A stretch of 64,000 bases of DNA, from contig SUWJ01000013.1 in the NCBI GenBank assembly GCA_015061545.1, positions 1 to 64,000 of the forward strand, in the 5' to 3' direction. The position numbers and the translations under genes are program-made. The notes under the pieces were generated by a model. It made no database searches and had not been told where the DNA came from. It worked only from the letters and a program-made list of their open reading frames with translations. Positions 24,649 through 34,104 of the stretch are shown here, piece by piece. The stretch is from Lentisphaerota bacterium. GTDB lineage: Bacteria > Verrucomicrobiota > Lentisphaeria > Victivallales > Victivallaceae. Every line of letters begins with the position of its first letter. Position 1 is the stretch's first letter.

Positions 24649-25488
24649 TTACCACTGTATATCGTCGATGTTGTAGAAACGCGAACGGCCGTAGGAGCTG
24701 TTGTTGACAAAGTCAAGCTGCGCCTGAGTCAAACGGTGATTACGCACATGACCGCCCAAATGCAGAATATTGAATGCCCGATTGGGGTGGTTGGGGTTGG
24801 GGCCGTAGAATTTGCCGCCGGCACTGTCCGAGCTGAAGGCATCCACCCAGATCCAGCAGCCGGGATTATCGCGGCCCATGCGGTCGCGGCAATGTTCGGG
24901 ATCAATGGAGTTGATTGTCAGCGAATCAGCATTGTTGGGCCAGTAGGCGAACCAGTAGCTGATATCGTAGGTGCTGCCGCCGCTCAAATCGGCCACAAAG
25001 TTGCTGCTGTCGCTGGGGCACTTGAAAAGCGCTGCTTTGGTGGAGGCGCTCATAATGTAAGTACCGGTAGTTTCCGGCTGCATACCAAAGTAACCGCCGT
25101 AGAACAGCACGTCGGGTTTCATACCGGGGTATTTACATGACATATCGCTGGCAGTTTTGGTGTTCCAGCTGTCCCAGCCGTTGTTGTAGCGGGAAATATA
25201 ATCTTTATTATCCCCGGCATACATCATTTCGGCAGTACCGATCTGCTTGAGTTTGGACACACAGCTGGCGCTGCGGGCGCGTTCGCGGGCTGCACTCAAC
25301 GCAGGCAGCAGCATTGCAGCAAGAATTGCGATGATGGCGATAACCACGAGAAGTTCTATTAAGGTGAAGCTGTACAGCTTCACCTGCCCATGGGCAGGTG
25401 AAAGACCTTCTTCTTTGCCATAAACACGATCACAGCAGAGATGTGATCTTTTTACCAACAGTTCGATCAACGTGAATTGTTTTTTCAT
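24649..25488 (-). CDS. pseudopilin with palindromic insertion and duplicated FTLIELLV
   Basis: A 279-aa pseudopilin. It starts [12 protein letters not shown] like its neighbour, but the frame then runs through 28 extra residues ([16 protein letters not shown]…) before a second, complete [10 protein letters not shown] prepilin motif and the usual [12 protein letters not shown] helix. The insert corresponds to three consecutive DNA hairpins (25363-25448). The mature domain has conserved [33 protein letters not shown] and a C-terminal H-x9-GGH-type motif ([15 protein letters not shown]). RBS GGAGGGGA. Prepilin peptidase could use either motif; the second is the only one followed by the full hydrophobic helix. 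Cotranscribed with the lipoprotein. Confidence 0.88.
   Translation of the reverse strand: MKKQFTLIELLVKRSHLCCDRVYGKEEGLSPAHGQVKLYSFTLIELLVVIAIIAILAAMLLPALSAARERARSASCVSKLKQIGTAEMMYAGDNKDYISRYNNGWDSWNTKTASDMSCKYPGMKPDVLFYGGYFGMQPETTGTYIMSASTKAALFKCPSDSSNFVADLSGGSTYDISYWFAYWPNNADSLTINSIDPEHCRDRMGRDNPGCWIWVDAFSSDSAGGKFYGPNPNHPNRAFNILHLGGHVRNHRLTQAQLDFVNNSSYGRSRFYNIDDIQW
25363..25448. repeat. triple-hairpin insertion inside a pseudopilin gene
   Basis: Three adjacent palindromes: a perfect 22-base palindrome at 25363-25384 (GGTGAAGC…GCTTCACC), a perfect 20-base one at 25381-25400 (core CCCATGGG) sharing CACC with the first, and GATCACA/TGTGATC at 25428-25448. All are translated in frame. The first two match in design the insertions at 43702-43734 and 44649-44680. 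Confidence 0.85.
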
Positions 25489-25543
25489 AATATCCCCTCC
25501 TTGGGTTGGTTAAATTTTTTTATTTATGTTTTTACTCAAAAAC

Positions 25544-26248
25544 TCAATCAGTATCTTCATCGATCAGATCCAGCAATGCGGGTACGCCCGAAGGCGCCGA
25601 AGCAGGCACAACAATCGACTTGACGTGACCGCCGAGATAAAGCACATTGATCATCTTGGCATGATTGCTTTCCACGGCAGTACCGGTGGGCAGCGTCATC
25701 TTGAGCATATCGCACCAGATGGCGTTGCCGGGATTATCTCTGCCGACGATCTTACGGTTCTGTTTGCTTTCGGTGATCCCGAAGGCGGAAGCCAGCGCAA
25801 AAGATGTATCGGTCATGCAGTAAATATAGCTGGTGGATTTGGCGCCGCTGCCGTTGGCTTCGAACTTGCCGTTGGCGGAATCGCTGGGGCATTTGAAACT
25901 GTTTTCAGCCGCCTTGATCATAGCACCGGCGGTAGTCGGCGCAGAACCACCCAGATAGCCGCCGTCGATAAGCATATTGGTCGGCAATGTATTGGCGCCT
26001 GACGCATTGGCCATTGCCACATAGTCGATCCCCACTCCGCCGTAAGTACCGGAGGAAGTGGGCAGGATATCTTTGTTATCTCCCGCATACATGATAGCAG
26101 CCAACCCGATTTGCTTGAGTTTGGATACACAATTGGCATTGCGGGCGCGTTCACGGGCGGCACTCAACGCAGGCAGCAGCATTGCCGCAAGAATTGCAAT
26201 AATGGCGATAACCACCAACAGTTCGATCAGAGTAAATTGTTTCTTCAT
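25544..26248 (-). CDS. type II secretion-like pseudopilin
   Basis: A 234-aa pseudopilin with a four-residue leader MKKQ, directly followed by FTLIELLVV, the hydrophobic helix and [12 protein letters not shown]. Family features [39 protein letters not shown] and the C-terminal NVLYLGGHV are present. This is the uninterrupted form of the next gene downstream (24649-25488), with which it shares [12 protein letters not shown]; the comparison shows exactly where the insertion sits. A strong promoter lies at 26332-26360. Confidence 0.92.
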   Translation of the reverse strand: MKKQFTLIELLVVIAIIAILAAMLLPALSAARERARNANCVSKLKQIGLAAIMYAGDNKDILPTSSGTYGGVGIDYVAMANASGANTLPTNMLIDGGYLGGSAPTTAGAMIKAAENSFKCPSDSANGKFEANGSGAKSTSYIYCMTDTSFALASAFGITESKQNRKIVGRDNPGNAIWCDMLKMTLPTGTAVESNHAKMINVLYLGGHVKSIVVPASAPSGVPALLDLIDEDTD

Positions 26249-26331
26249 AAATATTTCCTTTCGGGTTAATTAATGTTGATTGTAAACTTTTTACATCAAT
26301 ACCAATAATTCACCCATCCCAACACAACTAT

Positions 26332-26360
26332 ATTATACTATATTTTTACGCAAGTGACAA
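26332..26360 (-). promoter_or_regulatory. strong sigma-70 promoter of the pseudopilin unit
   Basis: TTGTCA (26355-26360), a 17-base spacer and a perfect TATAAT (26332-26337) on the minus strand. Just upstream lie the AT palindromes at 26366-26380 and 26389-26406 (AATATC-N6-GATATT), possible operator or UP-like elements. Confidence 0.7.
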
Positions 26361-26455
26361 TGATAAAAATATCATATTTTTGGACAATAATATCAAAAAT
26401 GATATTTTACAGGTATTTTTCGGTCCAATTCTGACAGCTGCAACATTAAAAAGAT

Positions 26456-26496
26456 GCCCCGACAGATCCGGAAAGAAGCTCCGAATCCATCGGGGC
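26456..26496 (-). terminator. terminator after the basic secreted protein
   Basis: GCCCCGA and TCGGGGC pair over a loop of about 27 bases that can fold further (TCCGG/CCGAA region), followed on the minus strand by ATCTTTTTAA. It lies 20 bases beyond the stop codon at 26516. Confidence 0.6.
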
Positions 26497-26515
26497 GTGG
26501 GAGGGGATGGGTTAT

Positions 26516-26995
26516 TTATTTTTCAGGGCGTTCTTTGAAGTTGCCGCGGGGCGGACGCCCCGCGCCGCCACGGGAACCGCCGCGCATATCGCCTTTGCGC
26601 ATGGCATCCGCAGAGGGAAACTTGAAATCACCGGCTTTAACTTTTTTCAGCAGTTCGGCGGCGCGTTCACTCTGAGTTTTTTCCAACTCAGCTAACTCTT
26701 TTTCCAGCTTGGCTTTACGTTCGGCAGTATCCTTTTTGACTGCCTCGTTCAGAGCCTTTTCCAGCGCGGCAAATTTTTCGGGAGTGGGATTGGCCTGATA
26801 CTCTTTAAGTTCTTTCTTTACCAGCGAAGCAGTTTGCAGCAGCGGATTGCGCCGTCCGCCGAAACGTTCAAAACGCATATTCCTTTCAGGTTCGCGGGGT
26901 TTGGATTCCGTCTTTTCGGCAGCGGCAAGCGAGGTCGCCCCCAGCATAGCCAGTCCGCCCAGCAGCAGGGCACAAGCAGTAATATTCTTCTTCAT
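26516..26995 (-). CDS. secreted basic protein, unknown
   Basis: A 159-aa protein with a signal peptide (MKKNITACALLLGGLAMLGATSLAAA), a predicted charged coiled-coil core of alternating Lys/Glu/Ala (VKKELKEYQANPTPEKFAAL, AKLEKELAELEKTQSERAAE) and a basic Gly/Arg-rich tail (GGSRGGAGRPPRG). ATG 26995 is preferred over the TTG frame at 27022 because the signal peptide begins there, with AAAGGA upstream. Such proteins are common in Lentisphaerae and Planctomycetes; function unknown. Confidence 0.75.
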   Translation of the reverse strand: MKKNITACALLLGGLAMLGATSLAAAEKTESKPREPERNMRFERFGGRRNPLLQTASLVKKELKEYQANPTPEKFAALEKALNEAVKKDTAERKAKLEKELAELEKTQSERAAELLKKVKAGDFKFPSADAMRKGDMRGGSRGGAGRPPRGNFKERPEK

Positions 26996-27166
26996 AGTCA
27001 GAGTTTTTTTCCTTTCATCCAATTCGTTCTGTCATCCTGAAACAAGCGATTCACAACTTTTGCAAAAGCATTACACCCAATATAATGCAGCTGAAATGTA
27101 AAATATTGCCGGGAGTTTGAATTTTTTTCAATATTATGCAAGGAAGTAAAGAAATTAGTATAAAAA

Positions 27167-27233
27167 TGTGTAAAATTTAACTTGCAAATCGATAAAAAAC
27201 CTTTATCTTTATATAAAAACAATGTTTTACACA
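27167..27233 (+). promoter_or_regulatory. promoter flanked by TGTGTAAAA / TTTTACACA inverted repeat
   Basis: TTGCAA (27182-27187), a 16-base spacer and TATCTT (27204-27209) form the promoter. TGTGTAAAA at 27167-27175 and its exact inverse at 27225-27233 bracket it. The same 9-mer pair brackets the promoter at 5646-5654 / 5707-5715. These are possible operator half-sites. Confidence 0.45.
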
Positions 27234-27262
27234 CTATGAGCTATCATGTCGGGAGACAAATT

Positions 27263-29305
27263 ATGAATGCAGTAATCAATTCTGAAAAAAAGATCCGTAT
27301 CGGCATCTGGGGACTCGGCCGCGGACAGAATTTCATCAGGCAATGTCAGGATCTCAACTTTGAAATAGCCGCAGGCTGTGATCTCAACCAGACCCTGCGC
27401 GACGATTTCCGCAAACTCTGTCCCGATGCATTCATCACCGACAACGAAGATGAATTTCTTAATCATGATTTTGATGTGGTGCTGGTAGCAACCTTTTTTA
27501 TGAACCACGCGCGCGATTCCATCAAAGCGCTTGAGCACGGCAAACACGTTATCAGCGAAGTCGCGGCGTTCTTCACCCCCGCCGACGGGGTGGCGTTGGT
27601 CGAAGCGGTGGAAAAAAGCGGCAAACTTTATTGTCTGGCCGAAAATTATACCGACCACTTTGTAAAAAAGCTCTGGCAGGAAGGGGTTTTCGGGGAGCTT
27701 TCTTATGCGGAATTTGATTATGTTCACGAAGGCCGCTCGCTTTGCTACTCCTACGTCAACGGCCTTCCGCTTAAGCCCGGCAATGTGGCTCATTCGTGGC
27801 GCTCGTGGCTGAATTACCACTATTACTGCACTCATTCGCTGGGAGCGGCTATGGAAATAACAGGCACCCGCCCGGTCAGAGTCATTGCTCCCGATGGCTG
27901 CAAACAGCTCCCCGGTTATCTTGAAGGCGGCGAAATGGGCTCCATGAAGCCTTCGTTTGTGATTATGGATAACGGTGGTGTCATCCGCAATCTGTTGGGT
28001 TCGGCAACTGCCGACGTCCGCGCCCGCAAGATCTGGGGAACGCGTGCGTTTGTGGATCTGACCGAATCCACCCCCACCGTCGGACTCGGTCAAACCGGTA
28101 AACCCGTGCGGATAAAACTTACCCCGCCTGCGCATGAACTGGATGCGCTGGCAGCTAAAGCCGGGCACCACGGCGGGGATTTCTGGGTGCTGTACAACTT
28201 TGCCGATGCCTTTTTCAATGGCACTCCGCTCTACTGGAACATCTACGCCGCCTGCGATGTAACACTTGCCGGAATCATGGCGGTCAAGAGTGAAGCTGCC
28301 CACGGTATGCCCGTTGATATACCCGACTTCCGGGATAAGGCGGTGCGTGAGCAATATCGCCACGATTACTTTGCTCAGGAACATTTTGATCCTGCCAAAA
28401 TCTTCCCCGACGACCAGAATCTTGCTGAAACCAAAAACTTTACGCAGATAATGAGCGCGCTGGATCAGGCGTGGCGGCTGGATGGAGTTCCGCAGATGAT
28501 TGCGGCGCTGGACGGGATCAAGCTCTACAAATTTGTGGACGATCCGGATTCCGAATTTGCGATACAGACACAAGTCCGCAAGCTGCTGCACAATCTTGAT
28601 GCGCTGGCCGATGCGCTTGATTCAGCGCGTAAACTTTCGGATAAATACCCCGATTCGCTGGGCGGCAAAGCTCTGGCATCGTTTCTGGCGGCGGCCTGCC
28701 CGGAAAAAATGGCCGATCCCAAGGCTCTGCGGCAGGAGTTGTGCAACTGGTTGATTTCGCCCGATCAGGAGCCATATCGCCAGCTGGTGCTGACGCTTGA
28801 TGAAAAAGAGATCGCTGCAAGCAAACTGCCTGAAATTCCCGAAGGGTTTATTCTGCGAACCTTCCGCCCCGGCGACGAAGAAAAATATATTGAATTGATG
28901 CGTAAAGCTGGATTTGAAGTTTGGAACCGCGATCTGCTGAACAACGTTATTGCCCGCGCGCTGGATGATGGCATATTCTTTCTGGAAGATGTCCAAACCG
29001 GCACACTGGCAGCAACTGCCATGGCCAATAAAATGCGCGCATGGGAAAGCGATACCGGCCCTGAATTCGGCTGGCTGGGCGTTGCGCCTGAATTCAGAGG
29101 CAAACGTCTGGCTCAGGTGGTCTGTCAGGCGGTGCAGGACAGATTCCGGCGCGAAGGTTTCAAAAAGATCTATCTGCGTACCGATGACTACCGTCTGGCG
29201 GCAATCAAAACCTATCTGGCATTGAACTGGCAGCCGCTGACCGATTCGCAAGATATGATTGACCGCTGGAAAACGATCCGCAAAAAGCTCAATCTGCCCT
29301 GCTGA
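27263..29305 (+). CDS. Gfo/Idh/MocA oxidoreductase fused to a GNAT acetyltransferase
   Basis: A 680-aa two-part protein. Residues about 10-370 are a Gfo/Idh/MocA-type NAD(P)-dependent sugar oxidoreductase: Rossmann motif GIWGLGRGQNF (13-23), VVLVATFFMNHARDSIKALE, HGKHVISE. The family's EKP lysine is replaced (SEVAAFF). A mostly helical linker (about 380-520) follows. Residues 528-680 form a GNAT N-acetyltransferase (GFILRTFRPGDEEKY, WLGVAPEFRGKRLAQVVCQA, YLRTDDYRLAAIKTYLALNW). GGGAG lies 7 bases before ATG 27263. The pairing suggests sequential oxidation and acetylation of a sugar, or a sugar-linked regulatory role; both are inference. It is monocistronic. Confidence 0.85.
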   Translation: MNAVINSEKKIRIGIWGLGRGQNFIRQCQDLNFEIAAGCDLNQTLRDDFRKLCPDAFITDNEDEFLNHDFDVVLVATFFMNHARDSIKALEHGKHVISEVAAFFTPADGVALVEAVEKSGKLYCLAENYTDHFVKKLWQEGVFGELSYAEFDYVHEGRSLCYSYVNGLPLKPGNVAHSWRSWLNYHYYCTHSLGAAMEITGTRPVRVIAPDGCKQLPGYLEGGEMGSMKPSFVIMDNGGVIRNLLGSATADVRARKIWGTRAFVDLTESTPTVGLGQTGKPVRIKLTPPAHELDALAAKAGHHGGDFWVLYNFADAFFNGTPLYWNIYAACDVTLAGIMAVKSEAAHGMPVDIPDFRDKAVREQYRHDYFAQEHFDPAKIFPDDQNLAETKNFTQIMSALDQAWRLDGVPQMIAALDGIKLYKFVDDPDSEFAIQTQVRKLLHNLDALADALDSARKLSDKYPDSLGGKALASFLAAACPEKMADPKALRQELCNWLISPDQEPYRQLVLTLDEKEIAASKLPEIPEGFILRTFRPGDEEKYIELMRKAGFEVWNRDLLNNVIARALDDGIFFLEDVQTGTLAATAMANKMRAWESDTGPEFGWLGVAPEFRGKRLAQVVCQAVQDRFRREGFKKIYLRTDDYRLAAIKTYLALNWQPLTDSQDMIDRWKTIRKKLNLPC

Positions 29306-29364
29306 CAAGCCGTCGGATCATTTTGCAACAGTCCCGATTTTTTAAATATTATGTGCAATTACAG

Positions 29365-29399
29365 CAGCGGCAGCAGAGTTACACGCTCCGCTGCCGCTG
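29365..29399. terminator. hairpin between convergent genes
   Basis: CAGCGGCAGC pairs perfectly with GCTGCCGCTG over a 15-base loop between the convergent oxidoreductase-GNAT and purU genes. There is no T-run on the plus side; TTGCAACAGTCCCGATTTTTT just before it (29316-29336) may be part of another terminator. Confidence 0.5.
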
Positions 29400-29428
29400 T
29401 CAGAATATACAAAGTTGAGGTAGTTTAA

Positions 29429-30283
29429 TCAGAAGATGATCGTGCGGTGTCCCGAAAGAATGATCCTGTGATCCAGATGCGCCTTGACCGCTCTGGTCAG
29501 CACCCGCCGTTCGATATCCCGACCGATCTCTTTAAGATCATCGGGGGTGTGTTCGTGGGATACGCGCTCAACATCCTGTTCGATGATCGGCCCCTCGTCC
29601 AGATCCGCCGTGGCGTAGTGGGCGGTGGCACCGATCATTTTCACGCCGCGCTCCCACGCCCGATTGTAGGGATTCCCCCCCTGAAACGCAGGAAGAAATG
29701 CGTGGTGGATATTGATAATATTGCCGTTGAAGCGGCTGATGAAATCATCGCTCAACACCTGCATATATCTTGCCATAACCACCAGATCGATATGGTGTTT
29801 CTCGCAAAGTTCAATGATCTGCGCCTCCTGCTGCGGTTTCTCCGCCTTGTCGCGGATGGGGCAACAGTAAAAGGGAATATGAAAGCGGTCGGCAACGCTT
29901 TCCAAATCGGGGTGATTGCTGATTATCAGCGGGATCTCGCAATTCAAAAATCCATCCTCCCGCCGCACCAAAAGATCGTAAAGGCAATGGCTGGTCTTGC
30001 TGACCATCACCGCTACACGGCTGACCGCATCGGAGTAATAGACGTTAAAGGTGAAATTGAGTTTCTTGCCAAGCTGTGCAAATTCATCTTCAAGCACGCG
30101 GCGCGTAATACTCATCCCCGAAAGGTCGATCTTTATCCGCATAAAGTAACTGTTTTCGGTAGCATCGGTGTACTGGCGGCAATGCAGAATGTTGAAATTG
30201 CGCTGATAAAAAAACATGGTTGTTTCGGCCAGCAGACCTTTGCGGTCGGCTGCGGAAATAAGAAAAACAGCGTGTTGAGTCAT
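29429..30283 (-). CDS. purU: formyltetrahydrofolate deformylase
   Basis: Hydrolyses 10-formyl-THF to formate and THF, balancing one-carbon pools and feeding PurT-type purine synthesis. The 284-aa protein has an N-terminal ACT domain (about 1-85, AVFLISAADRKGLLAETTMF) that in the family senses Met/Gly, and a C-terminal formyltransferase-fold domain with the catalytic Asn-His-Asp set (NIHHAFLPAFQGGNPYNRAW, ATADLDEGPIIEQD). Length is normal. It lies 27 bases after lepB on the same strand. Confidence 0.95.
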   Translation of the reverse strand: MTQHAVFLISAADRKGLLAETTMFFYQRNFNILHCRQYTDATENSYFMRIKIDLSGMSITRRVLEDEFAQLGKKLNFTFNVYYSDAVSRVAVMVSKTSHCLYDLLVRREDGFLNCEIPLIISNHPDLESVADRFHIPFYCCPIRDKAEKPQQEAQIIELCEKHHIDLVVMARYMQVLSDDFISRFNGNIINIHHAFLPAFQGGNPYNRAWERGVKMIGATAHYATADLDEGPIIEQDVERVSHEHTPDDLKEIGRDIERRVLTRAVKAHLDHRIILSGHRTIIF

Positions 30284-30310
30284 AATCTATTTTATCCTGA
30301 ATTTGATTTT

Positions 30311-31555
30311 TTATTGCAGATTCATGCTTGGAAAAGTCCTGATTCCCGCCTGTCCCGTAGGTACATCCAGCGGTTCCAGCCGATCGACCGTACCCCAGCG
30401 GCGGGAAAACGGCCAGAAAATTATCGCGGGGCGTCCGATCAGGTTCCGCCGCGGCACGCTGCCCCACACCCGGCTGTCGGCGCTGAAGCGGGTATTGTCG
30501 CCCAGCATAAAGTAGTGATCGGCAGGCACGGTATATTCATCGTCATTGCTGCGCAGAAAGTGCGACACCCCCGGCAGCAGATTGCTGTGCCCCTGATAGC
30601 CGCCCTTTTTGCTGTAAAGTTTTGCCGTTTGGGGAGCCAGTTCGTAAATCGGCACAAAACATCCGGAATCTTTGGTTTTGACCATCAGCACATTATCCAC
30701 GATCTTCAGCGTATCGTGAGGCATACCCACCAGACGCTTGATGTAATAATCGCCGCTGTCGGAAGGTTTTTCGCCTCCGGGACCGATGATATTTTCAGTA
30801 GCAAACACCATTACATCCCCCCGCTGCGGCTCCCGCCAATGCAGACTCAGGCGGTTGACGAACAAGTGGTCGCCATCCGATAAATAGCCATCGACCACAT
30901 TACCGAACAGCCGTTTGCCCGGATAAAGTTCGGCGTAATCAGCCACCTTTTCGGGCCGCCCCGGCAAAACCGCCTGCTGATTGCCGCTTAAAGGCAGAAT
31001 CGTGGAGTCAAAAATCAGAAAACTGCTGCGGGGAAAAAGTTCATTGCCCATAATCAAAGGCTTGTCCAGTTTGAGTTCGGCGCGTCTTGCCGAAAATGCC
31101 AGATAGTTGCCGACGCTGCCCAGCTTGCCGAACAATTTACTTACCCCGTTGACCTGTTCCGCCGCCCGGTGATCTATGTAGTGTATGCCGTACAATGTAG
31201 GCTGCATGGAACTGGTCGGAATCTTAAACGGCTGAAAAAAGAGCGCCCGAATCCCGAATGCCACCATCAGCGCCACCGCCAATACATCAAGAATTTCGCG
31301 TATAGTGCTGTGGGGATTGTACTCTTTAAGCAAAGCGGCGGCACTCTCTTCCCACTCCTGCACCGCCGATGCCTCGGGCGCAGCTGCCAGCGTTTCCGCC
31401 TGTGCCAGCAATTCACCGATCCGGCTGCAGGCAGCAGCAGGCAGAATATCTTCGTCAACATGGCGGAAGTTTTTCAAAACTGCCGACTGCTTTTTCAGCG
31501 CCTTGCGCAAGCGGTGTCTTTTCCACATTTCCATCAAATCAAGCATACGCTCCAT
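30311..31555 (-). CDS. lepB: signal peptidase I
   Basis: A membrane serine protease that removes signal peptides from exported proteins. It has a charged cytoplasmic N-terminus of about 110 residues, a transmembrane helix (VLAVALMVAFGIRALFF), the catalytic serine in FKIPTSSMQPTLYG and the catalytic lysine in SGDYYIKRLVGMPHD, plus the C-terminal GDNTRFSADSRVWG box. At about 414 aa it is longer than usual: a 110-residue insert lies between the Ser and Lys motifs, as in many PVC enzymes. The ATG at 31555 or 31546 is more likely than the frame start inside lepA; AAAGG precedes both. The gene overlaps or abuts the lepA stop. Confidence 0.93.
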   Translation of the reverse strand: MERMLDLMEMWKRHRLRKALKKQSAVLKNFRHVDEDILPAAACSRIGELLAQAETLAAAPEASAVQEWEESAAALLKEYNPHSTIREILDVLAVALMVAFGIRALFFQPFKIPTSSMQPTLYGIHYIDHRAAEQVNGVSKLFGKLGSVGNYLAFSARRAELKLDKPLIMGNELFPRSSFLIFDSTILPLSGNQQAVLPGRPEKVADYAELYPGKRLFGNVVDGYLSDGDHLFVNRLSLHWREPQRGDVMVFATENIIGPGGEKPSDSGDYYIKRLVGMPHDTLKIVDNVLMVKTKDSGCFVPIYELAPQTAKLYSKKGGYQGHSNLLPGVSHFLRSNDDEYTVPADHYFMLGDNTRFSADSRVWGSVPRRNLIGRPAIIFWPFSRRWGTVDRLEPLDVPTGQAGIRTFPSMNLQ

Positions 31556-31568
31556 GCCTTTCAGCAGC

Positions 31569-33368
31569 TCAATTATCGTCTTCAGCGTTGCGCAGAACTG
31601 CCACAAAGGCTTCCTGCGGAATGTTCACCTGACCGATCATCTTCATGCGCTTCTTACCCTCTTTCTGCTTTTCCAGCAGTTTGCGCTTACGGGTGATATC
31701 GCCGCCGTAGCACTTGGCAAGCACGTTTTTACGCAGCTGACGGATCGTTTCCCGCGCCACGACTTTGCCGCCGATCGCCGCCTGAATCGCAATCTGGAAC
31801 TGCTGGGCAGGAATCACATCCTTGAGCCGTTCGCAAATCTGCCGCCCGCGGCCGTATGCCATATCGGCGTGTACGATCGAAGCAAACGCATCCACCGGTT
31901 CGCCGTTGACCAGAATATCCAGCTTGACCAGCTTATCCGCGCGGTACCCCGCCGGTTCATAGTCCATGCTGCCGTAGCCGCGGGTGATGCTTTTAAGTTT
32001 GTCGTGAAAGTCGATCAGTATTTCGTGCATCGGCAGTTCTGCTGTAATGATAACATGGTTGGCATCCACCGAATCGGTGCGCGTACAAATGCCGCGTTTG
32101 CTCATTATCAAGTTCATAACATCGCCGATATAGTTATTGGGCAGCATCAACTTTGCCATGATCAGCGGTTCTTCGATGCGGTCGATGCCTGACGGGTCGG
32201 GCAGATATACCGGATTATCCACCTCAACCATGGAACCGTCTTTCAGATAGACGTTGTAGATCACGCTGGGATAGGTGGCAATAATATCCATATTGTATTC
32301 GCGCCGCAGCCGCTCCTGAATGATTTCCATATGCAGCAAGCCGAGAAATCCGCAGCGGAAGCCAAAGCCCAGCGCCGCCGAACTCTCCGCCTGATAGATA
32401 AATGCCGCGTCGTTGAGCTGCAGTTTGCTCATGGAAAATTTCAACTGATCGTAATCGGCGCTGTCGATGGGGTAAATACCGCTGAACACCATCGGCCGCA
32501 CTTCCTTAAAGCCCGGCAGCGGATTTTCGCAAGGCGTTCTGGCCAGAGTTACCGTATCGCCGATCCTGGTATCGGAAGGACTCTTGATATTAGGTATAAG
32601 GTAGCCGACTTCCCCGGCGCTCAGGCTCTCGGCAGGGCGCATTTCGGGGCTGAAAAATCCGACTTCCTTGATTTCGCTTTCCAAGCCTGTACTGAAAAGC
32701 CGGATGCGGTCGCCGCGGTGGAATTCACCGCTCATTACCCGCACATATACCACCACCCCCCGATAAGCGTCGTAGGTGGAGTCAAAAATCAATGCGCTGG
32801 GTCCGCCGCCCAGATCCGTCGGCGCAGGAATACACTTGACCACCGCTTCAAAAAGTTCGGGCACCCCTTCGCCCGTCTTGCCCGAAACCAGCAGCGCCTC
32901 TTCCCGCGGGATCGCCAGCACTTCTTCCATCTGCTCATAGCAGAGTTCCAGATTGGCAGCCGGCAGGTCGATCTTGTTGATCAAAGGTATGATATGTAAA
33001 TTTTCCTTGAACGCCAGATTCACATTTGCCACCGTCTGCGCCTGTACCCCCTGGGTGGCGTCGATCAAAAGCAGCGCCCCTTCACAAGCCCCCAGCGAAC
33101 GGCTGACTTCGTAGTTGAAGTCAACGTGTCCGGGGGTGTCGATAAGGTTGATCTGGTAGACTTCGCCGTTGTTGGCTTTGTAGCGCATCCGCACGGGGTG
33201 GGATTTGATCGTGATCCCCCGCTCCCGCTCCAAATCCATACCATCCAGCAGCTGATCCTGCATCTCGCGCTTTTCCACCGTATCGGTGTACTCCAGCAAG
33301 CGGTCGGCAAGGGTTGATTTGCCGTGGTCAATATGGGCAATAATCGAAAAATTTCTGATATGTTCCAA
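31569..33368 (-). CDS. lepA: elongation factor 4 (ribosomal back-translocase)
   Basis: A 599-aa translational GTPase of normal LepA length. GTPase motifs: [45 protein letters not shown]. Domains II-III carry [12 protein letters not shown]; the LepA-specific C-terminal domain ends in [20 protein letters not shown] and [20 protein letters not shown]. It acts on the ribosome under ionic or cold stress. The order lepA-lepB is conserved in many bacteria. Confidence 0.97.
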   Translation of the reverse strand: MEHIRNFSIIAHIDHGKSTLADRLLEYTDTVEKREMQDQLLDGMDLERERGITIKSHPVRMRYKANNGEVYQINLIDTPGHVDFNYEVSRSLGACEGALLLIDATQGVQAQTVANVNLAFKENLHIIPLINKIDLPAANLELCYEQMEEVLAIPREEALLVSGKTGEGVPELFEAVVKCIPAPTDLGGGPSALIFDSTYDAYRGVVVYVRVMSGEFHRGDRIRLFSTGLESEIKEVGFFSPEMRPAESLSAGEVGYLIPNIKSPSDTRIGDTVTLARTPCENPLPGFKEVRPMVFSGIYPIDSADYDQLKFSMSKLQLNDAAFIYQAESSAALGFGFRCGFLGLLHMEIIQERLRREYNMDIIATYPSVIYNVYLKDGSMVEVDNPVYLPDPSGIDRIEEPLIMAKLMLPNNYIGDVMNLIMSKRGICTRTDSVDANHVIITAELPMHEILIDFHDKLKSITRGYGSMDYEPAGYRADKLVKLDILVNGEPVDAFASIVHADMAYGRGRQICERLKDVIPAQQFQIAIQAAIGGKVVARETIRQLRKNVLAKCYGGDITRKRKLLEKQKEGKKRMKMIGQVNIPQEAFVAVLRNAEDDN

Positions 33369-33507
33369 AGCTGAATCTCCTGCTTTTAAATTTTACTATA
33401 CACTTGATATATAATATAGCACAGCATCAGCGATTTTTCAACTGTCCTGCCCCGCAACTGTCGCTGCCGCAAAGATTTTTATGCAAGATTTTTTTCTGCA
33501 TAAAAAA

Positions 33508-33554
33508 GGAGCCGCCGCAAAACAGTTTCAATTTGAAAGTTTTACAGCAGCCCC
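33508..33554 (-). terminator. terminator of the V-ATPase operon
   Basis: On the minus strand GGGGCTGCTGTAAAAC pairs with GTTTTGCGGCGGCTCC around an AT-rich loop and is followed by TTTTTT. It lies 20 bases after the atpK stop and is a member of the recurring CTGCTGCAAAAC hairpin family. Confidence 0.8.
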
Positions 33555-33574
33555 GGTCAGTCAGACAATATGCT

Positions 33575-34054
33575 TCAGAGTCTGACGTTGATGACGATGA
33601 TCCCGAACACCAGCACGAAAAGCGCCACCGTTTCCACGATACCGACAATCGTCAGATAGTTGGTAAAGCCCTTGTTGGTTTCGCCGAAAGCATCGCACCC
33701 GGCCGCCGCCGCTTTACCCTGATAGATACTCGAAAACATAAAGCCGAACCCTGCAACCACCCCCATCACCAGATAGAAGATCGCCAGACTGCTGCAGCTG
33801 TCAGCCACCGCTTTGGCAATGCCGCCCTTGATAAGCATCATCAAAATCATGCCGTAAATCGTCTGCGACAACGGTGTACCCGCCAGCGCCACCAGCAGGA
33901 ACGGTGCGGGTTTGTTCTGCGCGTAACAGCGTTTCCATGCCGCCACCGCCGCCTGTCCTGCAATACCGCAGCCCGTTGCCGAACCGATTGCCGCCAGAGC
34001 TACTGCTGCATAACCGCCGGCCATTGCCAGCGCCAGAGCCAAATCATTAGTCAT
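33575..34054 (-). CDS. atpK: V-type ATP synthase subunit K (membrane rotor ring)
   Basis: The proteolipid that forms the ion-carrying ring. The 159-aa protein is a duplicated hairpin with four transmembrane helices. The second hairpin carries the ion-binding carboxylate Glu141 in GIVETVALF; the first has Gln64 in GTPLSQTIYG instead of a second carboxylate. This resembles Enterococcus hirae NtpK (Gln65, Glu139), a sodium-binding ring, so Na+ coupling is possible. GGAGG precedes ATG 34054; the longer TTG frame includes the Shine-Dalgarno itself. Last gene of the operon. Confidence 0.93.
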   Translation of the reverse strand: MTNDLALALAMAGGYAAVALAAIGSATGCGIAGQAAVAAWKRCYAQNKPAPFLLVALAGTPLSQTIYGMILMMLIKGGIAKAVADSCSSLAIFYLVMGVVAGFGFMFSSIYQGKAAAAGCDAFGETNKGFTNYLTIVGIVETVALFVLVFGIIVINVRL

Positions 34055-34104
34055 TTTTCTTTCCTCCAAAGTTTGGTTTTTTTATTTATAAATGTTTATT
34101 GATG

